Shown here: positions 26,744 through 34,508 of the stretch, piece after piece
Numbering within the stretch: position 1 is the stretch's first letter
How the letters are laid out: every line of letters begins with the position of its first letter
Program-made: the position numbers and the translations under genes
From: DATGKG01 sp963783145
Lineage (GTDB): Bacteria; Desulfobacterota; Binatia; Binatales; Binataceae
NCBI GenBank assembly: GCA_963783145.1
Contig: CAWAMM010000007.1
Span: forward strand, 434,001 to 498,000
Reading direction: 5' to 3'
Length of the DNA stretch: 64,000 nt
Notes under the pieces: model-generated
Database searches by the model: none
The model's input: the letters and a program-made list of their open reading frames with translations, nothing else
Told to the model about the DNA's origin: nothing

Positions 26744-28546
26744 ATGGCGAGTGACAAAATAGAATTGCGATATCGCGATGGCAACGCATCGTCGCGGACG
26801 CTGCTACTCAACCTCGGTGAGCCGGCTGCGGAAGATAGCGGCGTGGCGCTCTCCGTGCGCATCGAGCAGGGTGACGGAAGATCGATGGTGCACACGCGGC
26901 TGTCGAATCGCAGTGGCAGTTCGATTCATCTGGAGTCGGTGCGCTTTCACATCGCGACTGGATTTCCTGCCGATGCACCAGCGCGATTCTTCAAGCATGG
27001 TTACCAATCATGGAGTGCTTCACATCCGATTGCCGTCGGCAGCTACACGCATCGACGCGACGATCTGAGCCGCATCGCGAAGCTCAATCATCAAAGCGAA
27101 GTGGAGCGTCCGCAGGACGCGCCCGAAGGTGCGACCTCGGAGCAGTTCACGATTGTGGAAAGCGAATCGAGGTCGCGCCGTTTCCTCGCTGGGTTTGTTG
27201 GTAGCGCGCATCAGCTAACGACGGTCACTGTCCGGACGCCGAATCAGGTGATGGCGCGGGCGCTACTCGACGATGTGGTTCTGCCATCCGGAGCGGAGCG
27301 CGAAATCGAACCGCTCGCTTTCTGGCACTCGGAGGAGAGCTCGGAACGGATGGCGTTGCGCTTCGCGGAAATCGTCGGTGACAAAATGGGCGCGCGGACC
27401 GCGGCACCGTATCAGCGTGGATGGTGTTCCTGGTATCACTATTTTCACGCCATCACCGAAGAAGCCATGCGCTCCAACCTGCGCGCGCTCAAGGAGTTAC
27501 GATCGGCATTTCCCATCGAAGTCGTACAACTCGACGATGGCTATCAGGCGGCGCTCGGCGACTGGGATCGCACCAATGAGAAGTTCCCGAGCGGACTGAA
27601 AAAGCTCGCCGGCGAAATTCGCGACGCTGGCTTCGTCGCGGGAATCTGGACCGCGCCATTCTTCGCCGCGCGCGACTCTGTCCTCATGCGCGAGCGCGCC
27701 GACAGGTTCATCACGCACCGCGAAACCGGAGAGCCTCTCCGCGCCGGATACAATCCCAACTGGACCAGCAGCGAAGACAAATACGCCTACGCGCTCGACC
27801 CCAGTCACCCGGAATTCGCAGCACATCTCGAACGATTGTTCCGAACGATCGTCGAAGAATTCGGCTACGACTATCTGAAACTGGATTTTCTCTATGCGGC
27901 GGCAGCTGAAGGACTTCGGCACGATCCGACCATGACTCGCGCCGAGACACTGCGCCGCGGTCTCGCGGCGATTCGGCGCGGCGCCGGCGATCACACGTTT
28001 ATCCTCGGTTGCGGATGCCCGCTCGGCGCCGCGGTCGGCATCGTCGATGGAATGCGCATCGGACCCGATGTTGCACCTTATTGGGGCGCGACTACGGGAA
28101 CCACGGGCGAGCCGGGCACCGCGCTCGCAATTGATGCGATCCTCGCGCGCAGCTTCATGCATCGACGGCTTTGGCTCAATGATCCTGACTGCCTGATGCT
28201 GCGCGCAAAAGAAACCAGGCTGTCCAATGATGAGAGACAAGCTTTGGCGTGGACGATCGCGGCCTCCGGCGGGATGCTACTGATCTCGGATGACATGCGC
28301 CTGCTCGATGATGAGAGCTCGCGGCTTTATCGTAAAGTTGCGCATATCGGTGCGGAAATCGATAAGAGATCGAGACTTGATCCACCGCTGGTCGAAGATC
28401 TCCTGAGCGATTCACCGTTGAAAATTCTTTGTGATGGGACGCGCAAACTGCTTCTGAACATGAGTGATACCTCGCAACGGGTGGAGACCGAGGCTCTTGA
28501 GCTCGCTCCCCACGCAGCCCGCCTTATCAAAAATCCAAAGTCTTAG
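26744..28546 (+). CDS. GH36-type alpha-galactosidase
   Basis: The 600-residue enzyme hydrolyses alpha-galactosides. It has an N-terminal beta-sandwich to about 210, then a TIM barrel: GWCSWYHYFHAITEEAM, VVQLDDGYQAALGDWDRTNEKFPSGLKKLA, GIWTAPFFAARDS, the nucleophile in YDYLKLDFLYAA, and the acid/base region GMRIGPDVAPYWG. A short beta domain ends the protein. There is no signal peptide, so it works in the cytoplasm. A sugar-1-kinase and nucleotidyltransferase lie 2.5 kb away and could use the released galactose. Confidence 0.88.
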   Translation: MASDKIELRYRDGNASSRTLLLNLGEPAAEDSGVALSVRIEQGDGRSMVHTRLSNRSGSSIHLESVRFHIATGFPADAPARFFKHGYQSWSASHPIAVGSYTHRRDDLSRIAKLNHQSEVERPQDAPEGATSEQFTIVESESRSRRFLAGFVGSAHQLTTVTVRTPNQVMARALLDDVVLPSGAEREIEPLAFWHSEESSERMALRFAEIVGDKMGARTAAPYQRGWCSWYHYFHAITEEAMRSNLRALKELRSAFPIEVVQLDDGYQAALGDWDRTNEKFPSGLKKLAGEIRDAGFVAGIWTAPFFAARDSVLMRERADRFITHRETGEPLRAGYNPNWTSSEDKYAYALDPSHPEFAAHLERLFRTIVEEFGYDYLKLDFLYAAAAEGLRHDPTMTRAETLRRGLAAIRRGAGDHTFILGCGCPLGAAVGIVDGMRIGPDVAPYWGATTGTTGEPGTALAIDAILARSFMHRRLWLNDPDCLMLRAKETRLSNDERQALAWTIAASGGMLLISDDMRLLDDESSRLYRKVAHIGAEIDKRSRLDPPLVEDLLSDSPLKILCDGTRKLLLNMSDTSQRVETEALELAPHAARLIKNPKS

Positions 28547-28596
28547 CGCCGAGCGCGCTCCTGATCCGCTAGCGGAGCGCGCCCGGCAGTGAGGCG

Positions 28597-28974
28597 CTAT
28601 TCCTTCTTCTCCGTGAAAGCTTCGATGCGGTAGCCATCGGGATCCACCACGAACGCGGCATAGTAGTTTTCGCCGTAGTCTTTGCGAATCCCGGGCTTGC
28701 CATTGTCGCGACCGCCCGACTTCAGCGCTGCGCCATGAAAGCCATCTACCGCCTTACGGCTCGCGGCCTGCAAACAAAAGTGCAGACCGGATTCGTCGTC
28801 GCCTTTCACGGGACGTTTGACTGCAAGCACCCAGAACTCCGGGCCTTGGACGCCATAACCGAGATATGAATCGCCCTCAGCCAGACATTTGATCCCCAGC
28901 GGCGCCAAAGCCTTGTCATAGAAGCTCTTCGCTGCTGCGAGATCTTTCACCCCGATCGAAACGTGATGAACCAT
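28597..28974 (-). CDS. VOC (glyoxalase/bleomycin-resistance) family protein
   Basis: The 125 residues form paired beta-alpha-beta-beta-beta units beginning MVHHVSIGVKDLAAAKSFYDKAL and ending YYAAFVVDPDGYRIEAFTEK, with candidate metal ligands His4, His about 66 (GLHFCLQA) and Glu near the end. A strong AGGAGG lies before the start. Reaction unknown; it could detoxify a small electrophile. It is divergent from a CGNR regulator, with a TTGACA-N17-TATATC promoter flanked by two copies of one dyad. Confidence 0.88.
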   Translation of the reverse strand: MVHHVSIGVKDLAAAKSFYDKALAPLGIKCLAEGDSYLGYGVQGPEFWVLAVKRPVKGDDESGLHFCLQAASRKAVDGFHGAALKSGGRDNGKPGIRKDYGENYYAAFVVDPDGYRIEAFTEKKE

Positions 28975-29007
28975 GACTCCTACCTCCTGAGCAAAAAACC
29001 AATGGCC

Positions 29008-29025
29008 TAACCTTCTAGATGGTTA
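29008..29025. promoter_or_regulatory. Operator-like dyad O1
   Basis: TAACC-N8-GGTTA, directly downstream of the VOC promoter -10 box. Its twin O2 lies 44 bases away, about four helical turns. Confidence 0.65.
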
Positions 29026-29054
29026 GATATAGCGATGTGTTCGGTTTGTGTCAA
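29026..29054 (-). promoter_or_regulatory. Sigma-70 promoter of the VOC gene
   Basis: On the minus strand, TTGACA (29054-29049) and TATATC (29031-29026) are spaced by 17 bases, near consensus. The -10 box is about 52 bases before the start codon, with a good ribosome binding site between. Confidence 0.75.
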
Positions 29055-29069
29055 CCACCGTAGTGGTTA
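29052..29069. promoter_or_regulatory. Operator-like dyad O2
   Basis: CAACC-N8-GGTTA overlaps the -35 box of the VOC promoter and ends 12 bases before the CGNR gene start. The same spacing as O1 makes a shared repressor likely. Confidence 0.65.
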
Positions 29070-29081
29070 GAATATTGACAG

Positions 29082-29711
29082 GTGTCAGGATCGGAACATT
29101 CGAAGAGCAGCGACGACTTTGTTTTTACGTCACGGGTGGAGATGTGTCTGGATTTCGTCAACACGCTGGCGTACCGGGGCTGCGCTCCAACTGAGAGCCT
29201 GCACTCCTTCGCCGATCTGCTTAAATGGTGTAGCGATACCGGCGTCGCTCCCGATCAGCTCGCGCTGTTATTGAGCGCATGGTTGGAGAAACACCCAAAA
29301 CGCGCTACCGAAGCTTTCAACGCAGCGATCGCGATTCGCGAGTTGATCTATCGCATCTTCCACGCGGTTGCGTTGGGTACCAATCCGGATGAGATGGATC
29401 TGGAGCTTCTCAACCGCGCGCTGGTTGATGCCCCGTCGCGCAGCAGAGTCCAACGCACCGTTGCGCGTTTCGGATGGCAAGTCGAAGAGTCGAAAACTTC
29501 CGCCACTTCGATCCTCGCGCCGGTGCTGTGGTCAGCGGCAGATTTGCTGGTCGGACCCCAGCTCGCGAAGCTTCGCGAGTGTTCGAACGACAAATGTCTG
29601 TGGCTTTTTCTGGATGATAGCAAAAACGGCACGCGCCGTTGGTGTTCGATGCAGGCGTGCGGCAATCGCGCGAAAGCACATCGTCACTATCTGCGTCAGA
29701 AGGGCGCCTGA
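29082..29711 (+). CDS. CGNR zinc-finger (ABATE domain) regulator
   Basis: The 209-residue protein has an N-terminal ABATE domain (VEMCLDFVNTLAYRG, LKWCSDTGVAPDQL) and a C-terminal CGNR zinc finger, C-SNDKCLWLFLDDSKNGTRRWCSMQACGNRAKAHRHY, with four Cys. These are stress-linked transcription factors. It probably binds the two TAACC-N8-GGTTA-type dyads in front of it and controls both itself and the VOC gene. GTG 29082 is preferred over ATG 29142 because the ABATE domain begins before that ATG. Confidence 0.88.
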   Translation: MSGSEHSKSSDDFVFTSRVEMCLDFVNTLAYRGCAPTESLHSFADLLKWCSDTGVAPDQLALLLSAWLEKHPKRATEAFNAAIAIRELIYRIFHAVALGTNPDEMDLELLNRALVDAPSRSRVQRTVARFGWQVEESKTSATSILAPVLWSAADLLVGPQLAKLRECSNDKCLWLFLDDSKNGTRRWCSMQACGNRAKAHRHYLRQKGA

Positions 29712-29721
29712 GCGTGGGTCC

Positions 29722-31098
29722 TCACAATTCGATCACGCTCGCGCCCGATCCGGCATGCACAACCGTATGGAGCGCGTGCGCTGCCGCCTCCATATCCAGC
29801 TTCGCGTAGTAGTCTCGTTCGAGACGATGAAGCACCGCGCCGGTGTCTGCGTCACGTACCAGCGCGATCATGCATCCGCCGAAGCCCGCGCCGGTCAGGC
29901 GCGCCCCGAGTGCTCCTCCCGCGCGCGCCGACGCGACCATCGCATCGAGACCGCCGGTGCTCACATCGAAATCGTCGCGCAGGCTCTGATGCGAGGCGTC
30001 CATCAGTGCACCCATCTCTTCGAGGCGGCCGGCGGCCAGCGCCTCCGCGGCGAGGTTCACGCGCTCGGTTTCGGTCAGCACGTGACGCGCGCGGCGTAGA
30101 ATCTCGAGCGGACGCGCCTCGTCCAATTGGATGCGCTGCGCACCCTGGAGGAGAATTTCAGCGCGCAAGGATTCTTCGCCGGCGTTTAGCAGTTTGGCGG
30201 CTTGCGCGATGCTGACGCGCTCCGGCGCGCTCATCGCGATAGCCTCAACGAGCTTGCGTGCGCTCCATCTACCGACTTGCTTCACCACATCACCAAGCAC
30301 GCGCACATTTTCCATTTTCAGCGCCTTGCCCAGGATACGTGCCGCGATCGCGCACTCAACGACCCGCCGATTGTATTCTTCACGCACGCGCCCAGCCTTG
30401 TCCGCAACCTCCAGGCTATCGGCCACCACGATCGCCACGCCGGGCGGCATCTTCACCGTCGTCACTCGCAGCGGATCGAAGTGGATGAGGAGAGCGTGGT
30501 CGCGCCGCCCAAGCATCGAGGCCGCCTGATCCATTCCGCCGGCCAAGGTGCCGACGTACCATTCGCTGCGCGCAACCATCTGCGCGGTCTCGAGTGCATC
30601 AAGCGTGAGGCCATTTACTGCCATTAGTGCCAGCGCCGACGAAACCGTCAGTGCTGCCGAGGACGATAAGCCAGCGGCCGGAGGCACTCGGCCGTCAACG
30701 ATCATCGTGACACCGCGAAACTTCTCCATCGCGACACCGCGCTTGCCGAAATAGTCGATGACGCCCTGGAATCCCGCCTTGACGTAGTTCCCCCAATCGG
30801 TGGAGGGATAAGCGGGAATACTCGATTCGATGCGAAATGCGCGGGCTGGAAAATTGGGATCGAGATTGCGCAACTCGACCATCGAGTCATCGCGCGGCGC
30901 TGTCACCGTGATGGTAGAGCGATCGATCGCGATGGGCATGACGGGGAGACCGCTGTAATCGGTATGCTCGCCGATGAGGTTGACGCGGCCCGGCGCGCGC
31001 ACCGCAAATAGGGCGGCGACGCGACTGGATCGAAGTTCCGCAGCCAACCTTTCGGCGCGCGCGAGTTCCTCGCGATTCCAGGTCTCGGCCGATTCCAT
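29722..31098 (-). CDS. GHMP-family sugar-1-kinase, galactokinase-like
   Basis: The 458 residues from ATG 31098 show the galactokinase-family signature GRVNLIGEHTDYSG near residue 45, the GHMP ATP loop PPAAGLSSSAALTVSSAL, and the third motif GALGARLTGAGFGGCMIAL. It should phosphorylate a hexose at C1. The segment after EHTDY (SGLPVMPIAIDRS) differs from classical galactokinase (NxGxVLP), so another sugar such as GalNAc, arabinose or glucuronate is possible. The nucleotidyltransferase gene ends 5 bases upstream; kinase plus nucleotidyltransferase is the usual make-up of a sugar-nucleotide salvage pair. Confidence 0.87.
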   Translation of the reverse strand: MESAETWNREELARAERLAAELRSSRVAALFAVRAPGRVNLIGEHTDYSGLPVMPIAIDRSTITVTAPRDDSMVELRNLDPNFPARAFRIESSIPAYPSTDWGNYVKAGFQGVIDYFGKRGVAMEKFRGVTMIVDGRVPPAAGLSSSAALTVSSALALMAVNGLTLDALETAQMVARSEWYVGTLAGGMDQAASMLGRRDHALLIHFDPLRVTTVKMPPGVAIVVADSLEVADKAGRVREEYNRRVVECAIAARILGKALKMENVRVLGDVVKQVGRWSARKLVEAIAMSAPERVSIAQAAKLLNAGEESLRAEILLQGAQRIQLDEARPLEILRRARHVLTETERVNLAAEALAAGRLEEMGALMDASHQSLRDDFDVSTGGLDAMVASARAGGALGARLTGAGFGGCMIALVRDADTGAVLHRLERDYYAKLDMEAAAHALHTVVHAGSGASVIEL

Positions 31099-31103
31099 CG
31101 CTT

Positions 31104-31859
31104 TCACTTCGCGTACGGCAGCTTGAACAACCTGCGTGCCGATGCCAAATCTTCCGGGGTTCCGATGTCGCTCCAGAATCCGCGCACGTCTACCGCACGC
31201 ACCTCGCGGCGGTCTTGGATCATCATGGCGATGGCCTGCGGCAATTCCAACTCGCCGCGCGGCGAAGGCTTCAGCTTCGCCAGGTAATCGAAGAGGAGAG
31301 GCGTCGCGGCAAACAGGCCGGCATTGTTCCAATGCGTGGTCGAGGTTCCCGGTGTAGGCTTTTCGACCAGCCGTTCAACGCGCATCTCCTCGTTGACATA
31401 TACTGCTCCGCCACGCCACGGATCGCGTACCCGATTGATCGAAAGCATCAAGTCGTATGGTTCGGAGCGTGCGCTCCGAATGAAGCGCGCATAGTTTTCG
31501 GCATCCATCAGAATGTCGCCCCATCCGAAAATGAATGCGGCCTCATAGAGAACGAATTCGGTCGCGAGCAACATCGCGCCCGCGGTGCCGTTTAGCTCGG
31601 CTTGACGCAGCGTCGTGAGGTGCAGCGCGGGATTCTCGCGCAGGTGACGCGCGCACCAATCATCTATCTGCGAACCGAGGTATCCAGTGACGATCGCGAT
31701 GTCCGGAACCTCGTTTGCGGCGAGCGCGTCGATGATGTGGCCAATAAGCGGCTTCTCCGCGACCTCGAGCATCGGTTTGGGGGTATCGTCCGTCAGTGCG
31801 CCGAGCCGTTTACCGCGTCCCGCCGCCAGCAGCACCGCTTTTCGAATGTCGCGCGCCAC
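31104..31859 (-). CDS. Sugar-1-phosphate nucleotidyltransferase
   Basis: The 251-residue protein has the Rossmann-like nucleotidyltransferase signature AVLLAAGRGKRLGALTDDTPKPMLEVAEKPLIGHII, then FIFGWGDILMD for the metal site, VEKPTPG and a C-terminal GFWSDIGTPEDL. It joins a sugar-1-phosphate to a nucleoside diphosphate carrier. I start it at GTG 31859, since the much longer open frame upstream overlaps the divergent riboflavin gene. It is in an operon with the GHMP kinase. Confidence 0.87.
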   Translation of the reverse strand: MARDIRKAVLLAAGRGKRLGALTDDTPKPMLEVAEKPLIGHIIDALAANEVPDIAIVTGYLGSQIDDWCARHLRENPALHLTTLRQAELNGTAGAMLLATEFVLYEAAFIFGWGDILMDAENYARFIRSARSEPYDLMLSINRVRDPWRGGAVYVNEEMRVERLVEKPTPGTSTTHWNNAGLFAATPLLFDYLAKLKPSPRGELELPQAIAMMIQDRREVRAVDVRGFWSDIGTPEDLASARRLFKLPYAK

Positions 31860-31965
31860 CCCATCAACATAGCAGAAGGGGGATTCACTCGCGCTTTGCA
31901 GGATGGTTAAAATTCTGATTGGGTGGAGCGATAAAACCGCCCGTAGGCTCGAAAAGGTCCAACTG

Positions 31966-33147
31966 ATGTTCGGAGAAATTAGCCCTCGCACCAAGGCAGC
32001 GGCGCCATTTATTTCGGTCGAAGAGGCGCTCGAGGAAACTCGCCGTGGCCACATGGTCATCCTGATGGATGATGAGCAGCGCGAAAACGAGGGCGACCTC
32101 AGCATGGCGGCCGAGAAGGCCACCCCCGAACTCATCAACTTCATGGCCAAGCATGCACGCGGCTTGATTTGCCTGCCGATGTCGACGGACCGGATCGACC
32201 GCCTCGGCCTGAACATGATGGTGGGCGACAACCAGGCGCCGCTCGGCACGGCGTTCACCACCTCGATTAGCGCCAGGCGTTGCCATGGCTCGGGAATTTC
32301 AGCACAGGACCGCGCCATCACTATCCTCGAGGCAGTTCGGGAAGACGCCACCGCGGCGGGTTTCGTTACTCCCGGCTATGTCTATCCTTTGCGCGCACGC
32401 GACGGTGGTGTGCTGGTGCGCACCGGGCAGACCGAGGGCGCAGTCGACCTCGCGCGGTTGGCGGGACTCAAGCCGGCCGGCGTCATTTGTGAAATTTTGA
32501 AAGAAGACGGGACGATGGCGCGGCGCGACGACCTGATTGATTTCGCCAAGCTTCATAACCTCAAGATCGTCACCGTGGCCGACATCATTGAGTATCGGCT
32601 GCGCAACGAAACGATGGTGCAGCGTATCGCCGAGGCCAAGCTGCCGACGGCATATGGTGAGTTCACCGCCATCGTGTTCCGCACCCTGGTCGATTTCACC
32701 GAGCACCTGGCGCTGGTCATGGGCCATATCGATCCCTCGCGTCCGATCCTCGTCCGAGCCCATCGGGAGTATCTTCCCGGTGATGTTTTTGGATTGTCGC
32801 AGCGCAACACGCGCAAGTTGCTGCGCGCCGCGATGGAGAAGATCGCGGCGGCAGGCGAAGGCGTGCTGCTTTACGTCAAGCGGGAAGCGAATACCATCGC
32901 GGCCGAGCTCGACGCGCTCAATGCGCAGGGCGGTCGGACTCCGACCACGCGGGTGAACCTGCCCGACGCGGAGTTTCGCGACTATGGAATCGGCGCGCAG
33001 ATAATTCGCGACTTGGGCGTACGCAAAATGATCGTTCTCTCGGACACGCCGCCACGGCTGGCGAATCTTCCCGGCTATGGATTGGAAATCGTCGGCAGCG
33101 TTCCACTCAGCGACGGCCTGAAATCAGCGCACCCGAACGGGAAATAA
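31966..33147 (+). CDS. RibBX-like protein: DHBP synthase domain with degenerate GTP cyclohydrolase II domain
   Basis: The N-terminal half has RibB motifs (VILMDDEQRENEGDLSMAAE, GISAQDRAITI, RDGGVLVRTGQTEGAVDLARL), which make 3,4-dihydroxy-2-butanone 4-phosphate for riboflavin. The second half has the cyclohydrolase II fold, but the zinc-binding cysteines are lost: the usual CxTGDxFGSxRCDCG region reads REYLPGDVFGLSQRNTRK. So GTP cleavage is unlikely here. In the RibB half, the PGH metal-ligand motif reads TPGYVYPL, with Tyr for the expected His, so even that activity is open. ATG 31966 is favoured; GTG/ATG starts upstream to 31903 exist. The stop overlaps the next ATG (TAATG). Confidence 0.85.
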   Translation: MFGEISPRTKAAAPFISVEEALEETRRGHMVILMDDEQRENEGDLSMAAEKATPELINFMAKHARGLICLPMSTDRIDRLGLNMMVGDNQAPLGTAFTTSISARRCHGSGISAQDRAITILEAVREDATAAGFVTPGYVYPLRARDGGVLVRTGQTEGAVDLARLAGLKPAGVICEILKEDGTMARRDDLIDFAKLHNLKIVTVADIIEYRLRNETMVQRIAEAKLPTAYGEFTAIVFRTLVDFTEHLALVMGHIDPSRPILVRAHREYLPGDVFGLSQRNTRKLLRAAMEKIAAAGEGVLLYVKREANTIAAELDALNAQGGRTPTTRVNLPDAEFRDYGIGAQIIRDLGVRKMIVLSDTPPRLANLPGYGLEIVGSVPLSDGLKSAHPNGK

Positions 33148-34487
33148 TGGTTCAGGTGGAGGTCATGGGCGAGCAGTTAGAAGTGAGGCTTCCTTTGCGA
33201 CGCAATGTCGCAATTAACTACACTCTGACCTTGCTTGTTTGCACCCTGCTCGCATCGAAGGCGATGGCCGCCTCCGGGGCGCCCGATTCCTCCGATTGGT
33301 TGTCGCGTGCGTTTACTAGCCGCGGCAATGTGATCGGATTCCTGCTGGTCCTCCTCGGCGGCCTCGCACTCAACCTCACGCCCTGCGTCTATCCGCTGAT
33401 CGGCGTCACGATCGCATACTTCGGCAATCAAGGCGGCGGGCCGCGACGCGTTCTGATCCTCGCGATTCTGTTCGTGCTCGGCATCGCGATCATGTTTTCC
33501 AGCGTCGGCGTGGCGGTTGCGCTCTCCGGCGGCCTTTTCGGCGCGGCGATGCAAAATCCATATGTGCTTTCGGCGGTCGCCGCGATGATGCTGGTGCTGG
33601 CGGCCTCAAGCTTCGGATTCTTCGTGATTCAACCGCCACAATTCATGGCGCAATGGGCCGGCGCCGCGAGGCCCGGTTACGCCGGTTCCTTCCTGATGGG
33701 GCTCGGGATGGGCGTCGTCGCCGCGCCCTGCATCGGGCCGATTGTGTTGGGCCTCCTATTGATGGTCGAGCGTAGCGGCAATCCTCTTTTCGGATTCGCG
33801 TTGTTTTTCACCCTCGCGATCGGGCTCGGTCTCCCTTACATCGGGCTCGCGATGGCGGCCGGAAGTATCCGGCGCCTGCCGCGCTCGGGCGAATGGCTGG
33901 CGTGGGTCGAGCAGCTCTTCGGATTCATACTGGTGGGACTCGCGATCTATTTCCTCGATCCGGTGCTGCCGAATCACCTGATGTCTCGCATCCTTCCCTA
34001 CTATGCGGGAGGGGCTGGAATATTCCTCGGCTTCATAACGCCGGCAGGGCGCAACTGGCGTCCGTTCCTGGTGATTCGTAGCGGCCTCGGTATCGTCGCG
34101 GTCGCGGCGCTCATTTTCATGATGATTCCACGCGCGAAGGCGATGCCGGTGGATTTTCAGCCGTTCGATCCGGCCCAGCTCGATAGTGCCGCCGCCGAGC
34201 GCAAGCCGGTGCTGGTCGATTTCCGCGCCGACTGGTGCATCCCGTGCCGGGAGATGGATCATTCGACCTTCGTCGATCCCCAGGTAGTGAAGGAGACGCA
34301 ACGCTTCGTGCGGATGCGCGCGGACCTGACCGCGCAGGACAAGAAAAACGCCGCGCTGATGGAGCAGTTCAAAATTCAGGGCGTACCGACCACGGTATTG
34401 ATCGACTCGACCGGAAAAATCCGCAATCAAAAGGTCGGTTACATCGGCGCGAAGGAAATGCTCGACAATCTGCGCAACGTGGATTGA
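33147..34487 (+). CDS. DsbD-like thiol:disulfide interchange protein without the N-terminal alpha domain
   Basis: The 446-residue protein has an export-like first helix (about 22-42), an eight-helix DsbD/CcdA domain with paired cysteines in LNLTPCVYPLIGVTIAYF and VAAPCIGPIVLGLLL, and a C-terminal thioredoxin domain with DWCIPCREMDHSTFVDP at about 365. It should pass electrons from cytoplasmic thioredoxin to periplasmic substrates. The periplasmic DsbD-alpha immunoglobulin-like domain is absent, so another protein must receive the electrons. It is translationally coupled to the ribB-like gene. Confidence 0.9.
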   Translation: MVQVEVMGEQLEVRLPLRRNVAINYTLTLLVCTLLASKAMAASGAPDSSDWLSRAFTSRGNVIGFLLVLLGGLALNLTPCVYPLIGVTIAYFGNQGGGPRRVLILAILFVLGIAIMFSSVGVAVALSGGLFGAAMQNPYVLSAVAAMMLVLAASSFGFFVIQPPQFMAQWAGAARPGYAGSFLMGLGMGVVAAPCIGPIVLGLLLMVERSGNPLFGFALFFTLAIGLGLPYIGLAMAAGSIRRLPRSGEWLAWVEQLFGFILVGLAIYFLDPVLPNHLMSRILPYYAGGAGIFLGFITPAGRNWRPFLVIRSGLGIVAVAALIFMMIPRAKAMPVDFQPFDPAQLDSAAAERKPVLVDFRADWCIPCREMDHSTFVDPQVVKETQRFVRMRADLTAQDKKNAALMEQFKIQGVPTTVLIDSTGKIRNQKVGYIGAKEMLDNLRNVD

Positions 34488-34508
34488 TAGGACCTATCGT
34501 TCTGGCCT

